Below are positions 1-11,793 of a DNA stretch of 64,000 nt, in pieces (within the stretch, counting starts at the first letter, position 1; each line of letters begins with the position of its first letter). Made by a program: the position numbers and the translations under genes. The notes beneath the pieces are model-generated. The model ran no database searches. It worked only from the letters and a program-made list of their open reading frames with translations, and was not told where the DNA came from. The stretch comes from Morinoia aosen (Eukaryota > Arthropoda > Malacostraca > Amphipoda > Talitridae), in the NCBI GenBank assembly GCA_030386875.1, contig CM059578.1:26583009-26647008 (forward strand). The letters are read 5' to 3'.

Positions 1-244
1 CCGTATCGAAAAGGTGGATTTTAGTTTTCCAGGTCTGTAATTTTTGTTTACAGTCTTGATGAAGGAAAAGTTACATCGGCTGATTAATTCTTTGTTGAAA
101 ACTAAATATTCGGTGCAGGCATTGAAGAGATGATATAGGTTATCAAAATTCAAAGCGTGTAGTTGTAGGAATTTATAAGTCACATCTTTTCAAGTTTGAA
201 TATCAGGGTACGAGTCCCGTCAAAAATGACGGCATTCAATATTG

Positions 245-1740
245 GTCGATATATCTAGTAAATCATTCAATTTAAAACAATTTATTTACAACATGCAATA
301 CAGCAGTAGATTATCACATCGTCATACATGAGTATAGCTAAATGTGGGCCAGAATAAGTACCGTGACTTCTAGGGCATCCTTTCATCAACGCTATTCTAA
401 TTACCACAATTTTGTTTACCTTTTAATTCCCTTAACCTAGTTGCGTACTAGACTGATCAATGAATTGGTTCACTTTAGATTCGATGCTTAATTTTACAAT
501 AATGGTTTAAATGGGCTAGACGTGAACAGTATACTCTAGAAAAGACTTGAGAACAGACTTAAGATTTGTGTCATTATTTAGGGCAAATTACCCTATCAGG
601 ATGAGTCATGTAACAGATAGAAAAAGGGATTCACTTGAAGCGATACGAGAACTTCTTTCACGGATCTCAGTATGGTTCTCATTCCAACTTTTAGTTCCGC
701 TGAAGAGGATACTGTGTTGCGACCGAACTTTTGAATCATTAGGGAAGTTTGAAGTTACTTCTATTTCGAATTACATATATGGTCATGATGGCTATTATGA
801 GCAGTTAATAATTGTTTGAGGTCTTGTCGCCATCATTAGTCAATGTTTTATACAGTACATGAAATTACAGAAGAAGAACTTGTAGAGATCCAAAGTTTTG
901 AGAATTTTAGAACTCTTGAATGAATCATTTGTGTCAGCATTTTATTCTAACTTTCCTATCGCTCCAATAGCTCTTTTTTGCAGCGTAAAGAGCAAATTGG
1001 TTTAATTATATCGGTTCCGTCCTATGATTCTATTCCGTATTACAAAAATGATGAAATTAACGTTCGGTTAATTATTTGCAAAGCTTCTTCAGGTAATGCA
1101 TTTTAAATTTTATTTATGATTTCAACGGATTTTCATAATTTTGTACTGATTGCGATATGGTCTTCGCAGATCAGATTTTTATCTATTGTAATGCCAGGAA
1201 CTTACTTGAGTTAGCTTATTCAATTTTACCTTCACCTATTTTACTGCGTGGAAGAGATACATTTCTCTTGTATGCGAATATAATGCATTTTGTCTTATCG
1301 ATATTGAGGTTTATTTTATTGACTTAGAGCAACATTGAAGCCTTTTGCAATTCGTTGTTTATACTCTCTGCAATTAGATTAGGAATGACCGTAGAAAGCG
1401 TGCTGTCACCATGAAAAGTATGAATTTGAAAAATGATGTGGATTTAACCATATCATTGATGAAGATTGAAAATAAGCCCGATGGCAGGCCCTTGTGGAAC
1501 GCCATGGCTAATTGCCAGCAGTTCCGATTGTGCGTCGTCAATGCCAACATATTGCCTCCGATTTGTTACGTATGATCTGAACCAATCACGAGCAATTCCT
1601 CTAATGCTACAAGAGTGTCGAGATGAAAAATGTATTTGTCGACGCAATCAAATGCTTTTCGATAGTCAAGAAACACAGAGACATCAAGCTTTCTTTCCTT
1701 CATCTATATTGGTATGATGTTGAAAATTTATTTTTAATAA
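245..1740 (-). mobile_element. Jockey-like LINE fragment, copy A
   Basis: Decayed non-LTR retrotransposon read on the minus strand. The low-coordinate end (about 255-400) is the element's 3' end: it shares the same text blocks (for example around the GGGCATCC motif near 373) with copies at 10.1 and 28.1 kb. Minus-strand peptide pieces match reverse transcriptase of the Jockey/CR1-like type, best seen at 1647-1453. Frames are broken throughout, so it is a dead 5'-truncated copy. The plus-strand open frame at 547-819 is only its antisense. Confidence 0.75.
1453..1647 (-). pseudogene. Reverse transcriptase fragment of LINE copy A
   Basis: The 64-codon minus-strand frame contains ARDWFRSYVTNRRQYV followed by SHGVPQGPAIGLIF, the LINE RT block usually written HGVPQGS-LGPLLF. 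It lines up with the better preserved stretch at 29206-29619 (HDWFRSYLANQKQ, SHGVLQGSVLGPLLF). The catalytic FADD box is not in this frame, which ends just past the PQG motif. Remnant only. Confidence 0.75.
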
Positions 1741-1791
1741 ATCGTCACGAGACATCATAGGATTCATAGCGCTTACGCTGTGAATGTCACC

Positions 1792-2228
1792 GTCAGGCCG
1801 CAGCGGAGACCGTATGGAAACGGTTTTCTGGAAACTACCGAAATTTCTTGAGAATTTCTTGAGTGCGACTTAAGTAGACTTCAGTCCACCACTTGTAACT
1901 TTAGAAGGAATGCACCTATTGACTTCATATTACTCTCAAACGAAAAAAAAAACTTTTTTACGAAAACATTATAGACACACCCCAAAAAGTTTTCTTTTAT
2001 GTACAGAAATTCTTCGATAAACCTGTCCGACTCGCGCGCCGTCGAAAGACTCGAGTCCACTACTCGTAACTTTTGAAAGAATGCACTTATTGACTTCAAA
2101 TTACTTTCAAACAAAAGAGCGAAACATTTTGTTTATAAATATCATAAACACATAACAAAAAGTTCTCTGAAAAGTATAGAAATTCTTCAATAAAAATTTC
2201 CGACTCGCGCGCCGTCGCGAGCGCGAAA
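1792..2228. repeat. Left arm of a foldback element
   Basis: Reverse complement of 3233-3668 with scattered mismatches. The outer edge carries a shared block around GGAAACGGTTTT. The arm itself contains a degenerate direct repeat of about 190 bp (copies beginning near 1888 and 2058, each with CTATTGACTTC- or TTATTGACTTC-like text and ending in a TCCGACTCGCGCGCCGTCG block). Long arms with internal repeats and no transposase are typical of foldback-type DNA elements. Confidence 0.8.
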
Positions 2229-2232
2229 GGGT

Positions 2233-3228
2233 TGTAAGGCCAGGTGTAGCTGCTTCTGCCGTCGAGTCCCTTTTTTTTTTTAGGAGTCTGAACTTTTTGT
2301 TGAATAAATTTTCATTGTGATATATTAAGATTACTGAACAGTTGCATGACTAGAAATTAGATTTTAGGGGTAACTGAGGTAAGGCCACTACAAGTACCCT
2401 CCCCCTAGAGAGAAAAGAGTTCGAACGATACAATTTGTAAATTAAAATGATGCTGCAGAGCGTTGGTGTTAATCGAGGAGACGTTGGTGAAGCCAAGCTG
2501 AAGCCGAGCGATGAAGTACGATGCTGTAGAGCGTTGAAACCGAGCGTAGAGGCCGTGCTTAGAAACTGTGCGTAGAGGCCATGCAATAAGGCAGAGCGAT
2601 GAGGCTGTGCTGTAGATGTTTTGGCGGCTCGGTTGTGCATTTTCGCGCTTGGTTGAATGTTCTTGCGGTGCTTGAAACACCTAGCGGAAAATGCGACGAA
2701 GATTGGTTGAAGAGCAACGATGGGTGCTGACGGGATCACCAGTTCTTAGGAGTAGGCACTGTAGAAGCATCGGCCCGATGGTGAAACCGCTGGAGAGCTG
2801 CTGGGTCACCAGTTGTCAGGGGCAGGCAATTTGGAAGCTTAGGCCCGATGGTGAACCCGCTGAAGAGCTGCTGCGGCCACTAGATGTAGGGGGAAGCGAT
2901 GTTGAAGCCTGGGCCCGTTGGTGAAGTAGTTGGAGGGCTGCTGCGGTCATCAGTTTTTGGAGCTGCTGGGTTCATCAGTTGTAGGATGGCAATCTTCTGG
3001 AGTCACCACTTGTAAGACCATGATGTTTCGGCCGTTGGGTGTCACTCTGGGGTCACCAATTGTAAGGCCAGGTGTAGCTGCTTCTGCCTTCGAGTCCCGT
3101 TTTTTTTTCTTTTTTTTCAGCAGTTGGAGCTTTTCCTAAATAAATTTACATTGTCATATATTAAGATTACTGAACAGTTGCATGACTAGAAATGAGATTT
3201 TAGGGGTAACTGAGGTAAGGCCACTACA
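2233..3228. mobile_element. Small LTR element (TRIM-like) nested in the foldback
   Basis: Direct repeats at 2233-2392 and 3061-3228 start TGTAAGGCCAGG and end AAGGCCACTACA, the TG...CA form of LTRs. Both are flanked by GGGT (2229-2232 and 3229-3232), a 4-bp target duplication. The 668-bp interior has no gag or pol, only degenerate repeats of about 70 bp around CCCGATGGTGAA and GGGTCACCAGTT. I see no clear primer-binding site or polypurine tract. It sits between the two foldback arms, so it inserted into the foldback spacer. The domain-less interior marks it as non-autonomous. Confidence 0.75.
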
Positions 3229-3232
3229 GGGT

Positions 3233-3668
3233 CAACTTTAAGGCTTTGGACGGAGCGCCAGTCGGACTTTTTTATCGAAGTTTTTCTGTACTTTTCTGAC
3301 AACTTTTTGAAATGTGTTTAAATAGTTTTATACAAAATGTTTCGCTCTTTTGTTTGAAAGTAATTAGAAGTCAATAGGTGCATTCCTTCAAAAGTTACGA
3401 GTGGTGGACTTGGTCTTTCGACGGTGCGCGAGTCGGACAGGTTTACCGAAGAAATTCTGTACATTTAAGAAAACTTTTTGGGGTGCGTCTATAATTTTTT
3501 AGTAGAAAAAGTTTTGTTCTTTCGTTTGAGAGTAATTTGAAGTCAATAGGTGAATTCCTTCAAAAGTTACGAGTGTTGGACTGAAGTCTAAAGTCGCACT
3601 CTAGAAATTTCTGTAGTTTCCATAAAACCGTTTCCGTACCGTCTCCGCTGGGGCCTGCCGGTGTGACT
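3233..3668. repeat. Right arm of the foldback element
   Basis: Inverted partner of 1792-2228. It carries the same internal duplicated module and the same outer edge (AAACCGTTTCCGTACCGTCTC near 3626). Confidence 0.8.
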
Positions 3669-4059
3669 GTCCACGTTTGGAGGAGTGCAAGCCTCCAAAT
3701 AGTCATAGAGGAAAGCGGATATATCAAGAGATGGGGAAGTGCGTCAGCAAATGAGAGTAACACAGTTTTATTTTTATTCATACTTAGTTATGTTCTCTTC
3801 TGTCACGCTGTGAGTTGCCAAAATAATTGATGCGTTGAGTCAATTTATTTCAACCAACCTACATTGATGATTCACATGCTTGAACAACATTTATAGAATG
3901 GTCAATGGCGACATTTGTGATGGGGTGTATACAATGGTGTATATATCCACGGGGTTACACAAAAAAGCGGGAACTTGTTAACAACCCAATAAAACCAGGA
4001 GTGAGTGAAGAAAATATTTCATTCAGAGTAATTGGAACCTTAAAACATGCCATTTTAGG
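3669..4059. other. No feature recognised
   Basis: AT-rich sequence with only short open frames. I see no repeat, RNA or protein signature. Confidence 0.5.
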
Positions 4060-4665
4060 AACAGTGATGAAATTTTAATTTTTTTAAATTACATTTCGTA
4101 GATGGCGTTCTCCTATACCAATGTATTCTTGGAATCTGCTGTTGAAGTTCCTCACTGACCGCTGCAACATCTCAGCTGGGATACTGTGAATTTATGTGGG
4201 ATTCTCTATTTCTAACTCATCCAGAGTTTTAAGACGAGTCGAGTACACTTTACTGCTGCGGCAGCCCTACAAGAATAAATCACAAACGGACAAATCCAAC
4301 GATCGACGGGCTAGGGAACGTTACCGAATTTTGAGATCACACGGTCACCGAACAATTCTCGCACAGACCCAGTTCGGTCCCCGTGTGATCTCAATATAAT
4401 CGGTAACGTTCCCAGGCCTCCTTGATCGCCAGATTTGTCCGCTTGTGATTGATTCTTGTAGGGTTATCTCATGTACACGACTTGATCAAGAACTCTAGAT
4501 GAGTTAGAAATAGAGAATTCCACATGAAATTCATAGTAGCCTAGCTGAGATGCTGCAGTGGTCAACGAGGCAGCTCAACAGCAGATTCCAAGAATACATT
4601 CGTGCAGGAGGACGTCTTCTACACTACGTAATTTAAAAAAGTGAAAATTCCATCAATGTTTCTTG
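4060..4665. repeat. Foldback element, about 280-bp arms
   Basis: 4064-4340 is the imperfect reverse complement of 4390-4665. Matching pairs include GAGATCACACGG (4331) with CCGTGTGATCTC (4380), GGGAACGTTACCGA (4314) with its complement near 4400, and GATTCTCTATTTCTAACTCATC (4199-4220) with GATGAGTTAGAAATAGAGAATT (4498-4519). The central loop is about 40 bases. No transposase frame is present, so it is a foldback MITE of unknown superfamily. Confidence 0.75.
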
Positions 4666-6900
4666 AATAGTTTGTTTTTAGATCTCAATTATTGCTATGA
4701 GTGAAATACTTTTCTTCCATCACTTTTGGTTCTATTGGATTGTTCAAAAGTTTCCGTTTTTTTTGTCAATCGTTATTTGCATAAGCAAATGCAACCAAAA
4801 ATCGATTAAGTATTGTTTATTTTACTCAGTTTATAAAAATGTTTTCTTTTACAGGCAGACTCAGAAGAATTGAAGCTAAATATTGATCACAAGAACTGGA
4901 ACTGCTGCTGAAATTTATCAAATACTTAGCGAACATGATTCAAATGACGTGCTGGGAATGAATCTTTCTCTCAGCGTATAACAATTTTTGTTGAATGGAT
5001 TTCATGATTTATAGGACATCTTCACATCAATAAAATACTACATGTGCTACAGAAATCTTGTGAAGTAGTTCCGTCGTAACCCTTATCACCTGTCTGAATC
5101 TCTTTCTCGTCGATTACGATTTCCTGTATCACTTTTTTACTGCTCGGTGTTCTATGTAATTACTTAAATTTCTATGAAACTGTGGATCTCATGTTAGAGT
5201 TGAACAACGAAAATTCCAAATCGTTCTTACCCAAATTATAATTAGTCTCCCACCGTAACCTGTCGAAAGCTGCAGTGACGTGTAGGGTAAAAAAATGATA
5301 TGACCTCGTTTTCTACCCATTCTTGCATCGGTGTCATAGTAGTATGTTAGCTTCTATGCTCTTACAGAATCAAATTTTCACGTCGCTGTTGTCTCCCAAC
5401 ACTGCACAGTGCTAATTGTTTCGCATAGTCCATCAGGCAACCGGGATGGTTACTATACAGAGGTTACTCATCTCTATAAGAGTTGTAACTTGTAAGCTTT
5501 GCAGCGTGACAAATTAGACTGCGTGACGTCTGATTTAGCACCTTTCCTCTAAGTTGGACGTTCATTAACTGTAGAACTGCGTTCATTTTTCCGATGTGAC
5601 ATCATTTGTTCCTTGTTTTATCCCCTTTAGTCGCAATATAAATGGAAGTGAACTCGCAAACTTACCATAAGTTATCATGATAGCGTCTGTTTTGGTATAC
5701 GAATTTGGAAATCTTCTTAAAAAATATTTCAGAATGTTACCATCATTCTAGCGGAATACTTCTATCAGTAATATTTAGCATAAAATTGCTGGATTTTTAG
5801 TTCTAATAAACTCATTTTAACTTTCTGTACACAAGCGAATGTTATGGTAACATGTTTATAGCTAGTTTTGATATGTGTCCGTGTTCATTACTCAAAAGTA
5901 TTGAAGTCACTGAATTTGTCACTTGAGCTTCTGTTTCTAAAATGCAGTGTTCTACATCGATTTTCTTTCAAACGGAATCTTTTTGGCTTTGCAATTATTA
6001 TGCTAATGTGTTAGTTTAAGTTAATGCTCAGGTGCAAATGACGGCTGTGAGACCTTTGGTTTCCAAAGTGGATTTGGTTCTCTAGTCATCATAATTCTTA
6101 TCTCGGTTTATTTTTCTACCCATAGAGTTGTTTTCTCTCGAGTATACGAGCTATTACCAACTCTTTGAAATGGAATAAAGGTTTTAGGTGATTGGGTTAA
6201 TAAGTTTTTGACCTCTACAATCGCATCACGATGAGTATCAGAGTATCGATCTTGTGGATTAAAAGTCGTGATTGGAAGTTTCGTTTTGCCTCTTGGTAGC
6301 TCGTATACTTTCCTAGCCAATGGTGACACGTCTTTTTTTTGCGTTAACTTTAGCTGTAAGTACCACTGCCAAATTAGTTTGATGTCAATAGTAAAAATGT
6401 CTCATCATATGACCATATTTTTATAACGAGCGATTTTTCGAACCAAATTTTGTTTCCCCTGATGAGTAGTTTATTGAAAATATACAGTCTGCAATATATA
6501 TTGTTTCAATGTCAATGCCTGGCATAAGTTGTATTCAGGTGTCGGAGAACAATAGCGCAGTAAGCGAAAGTGATCTCGTTTTTTATTTTACCATGTAGTG
6601 AACAAGTTCGGGCTTTAAAAGGATGTAATTTGTGTGCATGTTCTTGGTAATACTTTCCCACTGGAACCTGCCGAGGACTAAAATAACGTGATTAGATTGA
6701 AGATAGGGCTGACTTGCGTGTTTACCCTTAAAATTGGCCAGATGCTGCATGGATGTGTTGAATTTCTTGAATTTTCATCTTTCTCGATAAGTCAAGAGTT
6801 AGATGGAACCCAGAACTCCTGCAGCTTGAACGTACACCCAGTCTCTGTAGTTGAGCGGATAACTATCTTATGGCAACGGAAAAAAAACATTTATCTTAAG
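4666..6900. other. No gene recognised
   Basis: AT-rich stretch. The longest frame (minus strand 6329-6108, 73 codons, rich in K, T and R) resembles no family I know and has no convincing splice sites. Weak similarity between text near 5240 (CTCCCACCGTAACCTG) and 6656 (TCCCACTGGAACCTGC) suggests two diverged copies of an unknown repeat. Confidence 0.4.
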
Positions 6901-6904
6901 GCCG

Positions 6905-7190
6905 CCGTCACACGGAGACCAAATGGCGACGTTTCATCAAAATTGTCTACTGTCAGCGGGACCACTCGGTCTATCCAGCGCCACGAAACCGTCAGATTTC
7001 AGCCTTAGCTTGGGACCAGCTTAGTCCAATTTCAGCCTTAGTTTGTGACCAGTTTAGTCATCCCACGATTTCAGAACCTGAAATCAAGGTAGCGTATGAC
7101 TAAGCTGGTCACACTGTAAGGCTGAAGTTTAACGATTTCGTGGCGTCTGACAGACCGATTGGTACCGCTGACTGTTAAAATTGGTGTGCT
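6905..7190. repeat. Small foldback element
   Basis: The left arm around 6945-7060 (CTGTCAGCGGGACCACTCGG, then CGCCACGAAACCGTCAGATT) pairs with a right arm around 7080-7178, whose complement reads CAGTCAGCGGTACCAATCGG then CGCCACGAAATCGTTAAAC. GACCAGCTTAGTC ends the left copy and is found inverted near 7097. No coding content. Confidence 0.7.
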
Positions 7191-7391
7191 GCATGCATAT
7201 TCTTCAACAGAAGCAACCTGCAGTATAAATATAATCGTTAAGCTAGGAGAGTCAATCAAATTTCAAGTTACGATTTCTATGATTTACTAGACCATCCATC
7301 GAAGTGATGTTATGTAATCGTATATATTGGTTGGTGGCCTTAACTGAAAGTTTCATTACGCCTCACAAAAAACACTCCAAAAATAAACTCA

Positions 7392-8385
7392 GAGTTGAAC
7401 GTGATGGGAAAAGTTGGATTTAATTCGGAGCATCGACAATCGAAAGCCAATCGGTGTTCATCGAAAGTTCAAGGCTTAACATCCACTAGTTGTTACTCAC
7501 TATTTAGTAAAATTGACACATGAGCAGACCAATGACACCAAATGATACAATTCACCTGAAAATATGCGAGTGACGTGTGCATGTGAATTGGTACTTGTCA
7601 AATAAAATTCGAGTTGCAAACTTCGAGTCTTTGACATTATTTAAATATTTAATGCTAAATATTGCGCATTTCATTATCATATACATGTCATAAGCTAGTC
7701 ATCATCAATATGCCATAAGTAAAGACTAGATATCTTTATGATCTCAACATAACTTTAGGTTCCATCAAAGACAAGTCAATATCAATCAATATATATTTAA
7801 TGCTATTTCAATATATATTTTAAATATTTAATGCTAAATATTGCGCATTTCATTATCATATACATGTCATAAGCTAGTCATCATCAATATGCCATAAGTA
7901 AAGACTAGATATCTTTATGATCTCAACATAACTTTAGGTTCCATCAAAGACAAGTCAATATCAATCAATATATATATATATTGATTGATATTGACTTGTC
8001 TTTGATGGAACCTAAAGTTATGTTGAGATCATAAAGATATCTAGTCTTTACTTATGGCATATTGATGATGACTAGCTTATGACATGTATATGATAATGAA
8101 ATGCGCAATATTTAGCATTAAATATTTAAATAATGTCAAAGACTCGAAGTTTGCAACTCGAATTTTATTTGACAAGTACCAATTCACCTGCACACGTCAC
8201 TCGCATATTTTCAGGTGAATTGTATCATTTGGTGTCATTGGTCTGCTCATGTGTCAATTTTACTAAATAGTGAGTAACAACTAGTGGATGTTAAGCCTTG
8301 AACTTTCGATGAACACCGATTGGCTTTCGATTGTCGATGCTCCGAATTAAATCCAACTTTTCCCATCACGTTCAACTCTGATTTT
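7392..8385. repeat. Near-perfect large palindrome
   Basis: The right arm, about 7976-8385, is the reverse complement of 7392-7800 with one mismatch seen (GTGTGCATGTG at 7577 against GTGTGCAGGTG). Between the arms, 7819-7975 is a direct repeat of 7645-7795, the inner part of the left arm, so the symmetry axis lies in the TATATA run near 7976. No protein is encoded. The high arm identity implies either recent formation or arm-to-arm conversion. Confidence 0.9.
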
Positions 8386-8389
8386 ATTT

Positions 8390-8421
<32 letters not shown>

Positions 8422-8444
8422 TTATATTTTATATAATTATAATT

Positions 8445-8484
<40 letters not shown>

Positions 8485-8485
8485 G
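8386..8485. repeat. AT dinucleotide tract
   Basis: Long runs of TA and near-TA sequence directly beside the palindrome. The apparent frame of Y, I and K through it is a low-complexity shadow. Confidence 0.9.
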
Positions 8486-8719
8486 GAGTTAAATATTGGT
8501 AGATACATGTGGACATGATCGATATTAATTTTTTTGCATAAAATTTAAACTAAGTGATTTCCAGCTCAGAATTTTAAGCATTGTAATTCATTGTTGAGGT
8601 AATTAATTAATTTGAACTTTTTCTTTTAAAAATCTGGCTAAACGGACGCTGTCATAGGGACTTCTAACATGTATGATGGCAACGGGACTTAAAAATCAAG
8701 AGGCCCCCGATGATTTGTC

Positions 8720-8870
8720 GGGCGATCAGGATTGCGGAGTTGGAGAAATAAATTTGTGATTCCGACTCCACTTTCAATAACTATGCGACTCCAACTCCGA
8801 CTCCACCTATCCACAATTTTGCGACTCAAACTCCGTAAATAAACTCCACTTATTCACAATTTTTAAGAAG
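8720..8870. repeat. Degenerate GACTCC repeats
   Basis: Repeated text of the form CGACTCCACTT and ACTCCAACTCCGACTCC in one cluster. A decayed low-complexity or minisatellite tract with no coding content. Confidence 0.6.
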
Positions 8871-9282
8871 AATATTTTATTTCTTAATGTATACCTGTAT
8901 GCATGTTTTCATATTATTTATTTATAAATTACACTTCAATCAGGAATGGAATGTAAATTATCAAGGTTAATTATAAATTCATGTGCATGAAAGACACGTG
9001 TCCTCTAAGTAGGCAAGGTAGGCAGTGCCTACCCTGAGAAACATAGATTAGCATCAAAATTTTTTTTCTATGACTAAGTATCCATCAAATCCAACGAAAT
9101 TGTAATAGTTAATCTAATATTTATACTCGTAATACCAAAAACTTTGATATTGTTGTCGATAACGTAGGCACAATTTGCATTGCCTTTTATTTTCTGCATC
9201 TACACCACGAGAGTAACAATGCAGTATACAGGTGCCACATCATTGCTCAACACTATGTTAAATTACAGTTATAATTAAGGAA
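8871..9282. other. No gene recognised
   Basis: AT-rich. The only item of note is the short palindrome GTAGGCAGTGCCTAC near 9019, possibly the end of a decayed DNA element. Confidence 0.4.
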
Positions 9283-9650
9283 ACTCGTTCCCCTCAGGGG
9301 GATACAACTATTGTATCTATGGGAATTAGCGCTCCCAGGGAAACCATGTGAGGGCCCGAGTTAAAGGTTAGGTAGGCTTCCTCTTTGTTGTAATAAAATA
9401 GGTTTTTGTTTTGTTAAGGACCATCTTTTTTCGGTTCACTGCTGTCCTGTTTTTCAGCACCTACTACTTTCTTCTTCAACTTTTTCTTGCTTCATGAACT
9501 TCTTTCCTAGCTTACTGTTTCTGTGCACCTTGTGCATAGATTCCGCGTTCCCTCAACTCCATACTAAATGGTGCCTTCCGCTTTCCTCTCTTGGAACATC
9601 TTTGTCGTGGTTAAGGGAGGCTAAAACTTTCTTATATAATAATAAAGTTG
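9283..9650 (+). mobile_element. SINE-like repeat 'GC-box' family, copy 1
   Basis: First of at least eleven copies of a roughly 350-bp family in this window. It starts at a GGGGGATACAA block, has GAATTAGCGCTCCCAGGG, then CGGTTCACTGCTGTCCTGTT and ATTCCGCGTTCCCTCAACTC, and ends GTTAAGGGAGGCTAAAAC followed by a short AT-rich (here ATAATAATA) tail. Fixed order, fixed orientation inside each copy and a simple-repeat 3' tail fit a SINE-like retroposon. I see no tRNA head. Family names here are mine. Confidence 0.75.
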
Positions 9651-9685
9651 TAAAAAAGTACGTTAACCTTTTTTTTCTGTCTTGA

Positions 9686-10099
9686 ATGCAACATTAAATC
9701 GCTTCAGGTTTACCTTCAAAACTAGTTGAAAACTTTTTAAGCGGTTTTAATGCCTCATCTTCTAAATTGTACCAGAATGCAAAATACTGTGAGGGTTCAC
9801 AATGACTCAGCAGTGGTGAACATTCCAATTGCAATTCTGGCAAATTGTTCCTAGATTGCTCGACCTAATGAGACAAATAGTTCTTGCTTTAGCTAATAAT
9901 ACATCAGTGGAAATGAAACTCGGTTTTCTGATGAGTTGTATTGTTTTTTGAATTTAAATAATTATTGAAATTCCGTTTGTGGATGAGCAGAATTGCTTAT
10001 TTTTTAAACTAATAATTTTAGAGACTCGTATAAACTCGTTTTGTAGATAAGCAGAACTATTTATTTCAACTAGAAACAATTAAAAATCGGTTTATCGGT
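9686..10099. other. No gene recognised
   Basis: AT-rich. Three loosely similar blocks (AATTATTGAAATTCCGTTTG-like, each followed by a GATGAGCAGAAT- or GATAAGCAGAAC-like block, near 9958, 10040 and 10105) suggest a decayed tandem repeat of about 70 bp. Confidence 0.4.
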
Positions 10100-11760
10100 T
10101 TATGGATAAACAGCATTATTTATGTAAACAAATATTTTAAACATATCAAGCAATTATTTTATTATATATTGATTGTTCGTGGAGGCTATTGCAATGGACA
10201 CATTTGAAAATCGCTACTTGTGGGCCCGAATAAGCGCAGCGACTTCTTGGGCATATCATCAACGCTATTACAAGGTGTACAATTAATTGTACTTAACTCT
10301 TAACTGCCCAACATGCCATACATGGCTCACCCACTAATAATGCTAAACACAATTTATTTCTTGTCAAATTTATGCCCAAATCTAACTTTTAAAGCTTTCT
10401 GCCGGACGGCAGTTCCGTCCCCATTTTGTTGTTCGTAATGGATAACCTTATTGCAGTGTCAGTTTAATAACAGTGGTTGTAATACTAGGAAAATGTGTAA
10501 AAAATATTTGGCCAGTTAGGGTTAACCAATCACGCTCACCTAGTCGGACTTTTTTTTCAATAAATGAGTTCGCTCAGAATTCATTTTTTTATTTTATTAA
10601 AAATAGTTTAAATGAGCCAAATGTGAACTGTATATTCTATAAAATACTTCATATCCATTTCATTTAGTACGATAAATTATCCTATCCACTTGAATCATAT
10701 AGGAGGATATACTTAATTCGATTATGAATTGAAAATAGCTAGCAAAATATTAATTCTAGATTTTCTCTGTCAGCTCTGCTGGAACATTTTTCGTTGATTT
10801 TAGTAGAGATCAAACTCCACGTCTTGGTTCTAATGAAAAATAAACTGTGTTGAGACCGTGCTTTCGAATGGTAAGGAAGCAGGAATTTTCGTTTAGGCTA
10901 CTGGCCCATTTGAACATGGTGAAATGGTTTCTGGTTGTATATGGAAGGCGTTATGAGGTGACTCGTAGTATAGTTCGTGGAAATTTTGGTTGTGCTCAGA
11001 AGTGAAATAATTTGATTTATGACATTACACATGTAGCGCTCTTATGTGTTCAAGAGCTTGAGAATTTATAGTTTTTTGAATGAATCATACCAGTGGGCAA
11101 TGTATTCAAACTTTCTCAGCTTCGCAATAGTTCTTTATAGTTGTTTTAAAAACAAATGGGTTTAATTTAACTGGTTCATGCTATGTTCCTATCTATTCTG
11201 TGTTACAAATACGGTCAAGGTTCGTTTAAGTATTTTTTAATCATCTTCGGGTTATCTAATAATAGTGTAAAACTTCCGTTTACGTAATAGCTTTTACGCT
11301 ATTGAATATTAGTACGAATTTTGATTGTTTTGTATTGTGCAATATGCTCTAAGGTTTGATATATATATCCATGACTATACGAGGCGATACAGTGTTGAGC
11401 TTAAAGGAGTTACAGTCTTCAATCTGTGTATCACTATTCGTGATGTATGGAAGGGAAGTATTACGCTTGTAAGAGAATAGAATGCATTTTGTCTTATCGA
11501 TGTTGAAGGATATTTTATTCGCCATCAACACGTTAAAACTTCTTGTTCATTATTTAAATGCTCTGCAATTGAAATAGGTTTTTTGTCAGGAAGAGTCGTA
11601 GGAAGAGTGTTATGTGCATAAGAATAAACTTGACAAACAAGGTATATTTAATGATATAGTTGACTAATTTAAAAATAGGAGTGACGCTATGATAGATAGA
11701 CTCTTATGGTAATCAATGGCTGAGTATATTTTGACATTGACGACCAAAATTCAATTCAGC
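10100..11760 (-). mobile_element. Jockey-like LINE fragment, copy B
   Basis: Homologous to copies A and C on the minus strand: the 3'-end block GTGGGCCCGAATAAG lies near 10219. The minus-strand frame 11531-11349 encodes MANKISFNIDKTKCILFS, the conserved stretch that follows the FADD motif in LINE reverse transcriptases (W..NKL.LN..KT..I.F). Stops and frameshifts are frequent, so the copy is dead. Confidence 0.65.
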
Positions 11761-11793
11761 GATATTTCGTTTTGACATTCTGTGTCTCGACAG

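Noticed and set aside
547..819. 90-codon plus-strand gene
   Set aside because: It is antisense to LINE copy A and shares its decay pattern with the other copies.
2350..2924. Several 77-129-codon frames on both strands
   Set aside because: They lie inside the TRIM-like LTR element and its degenerate internal repeats and show no domain.
8247..8516. Open frame rich in Tyr, Ile and Lys
   Set aside because: It is the translation of an AT-dinucleotide tract and one palindrome arm.
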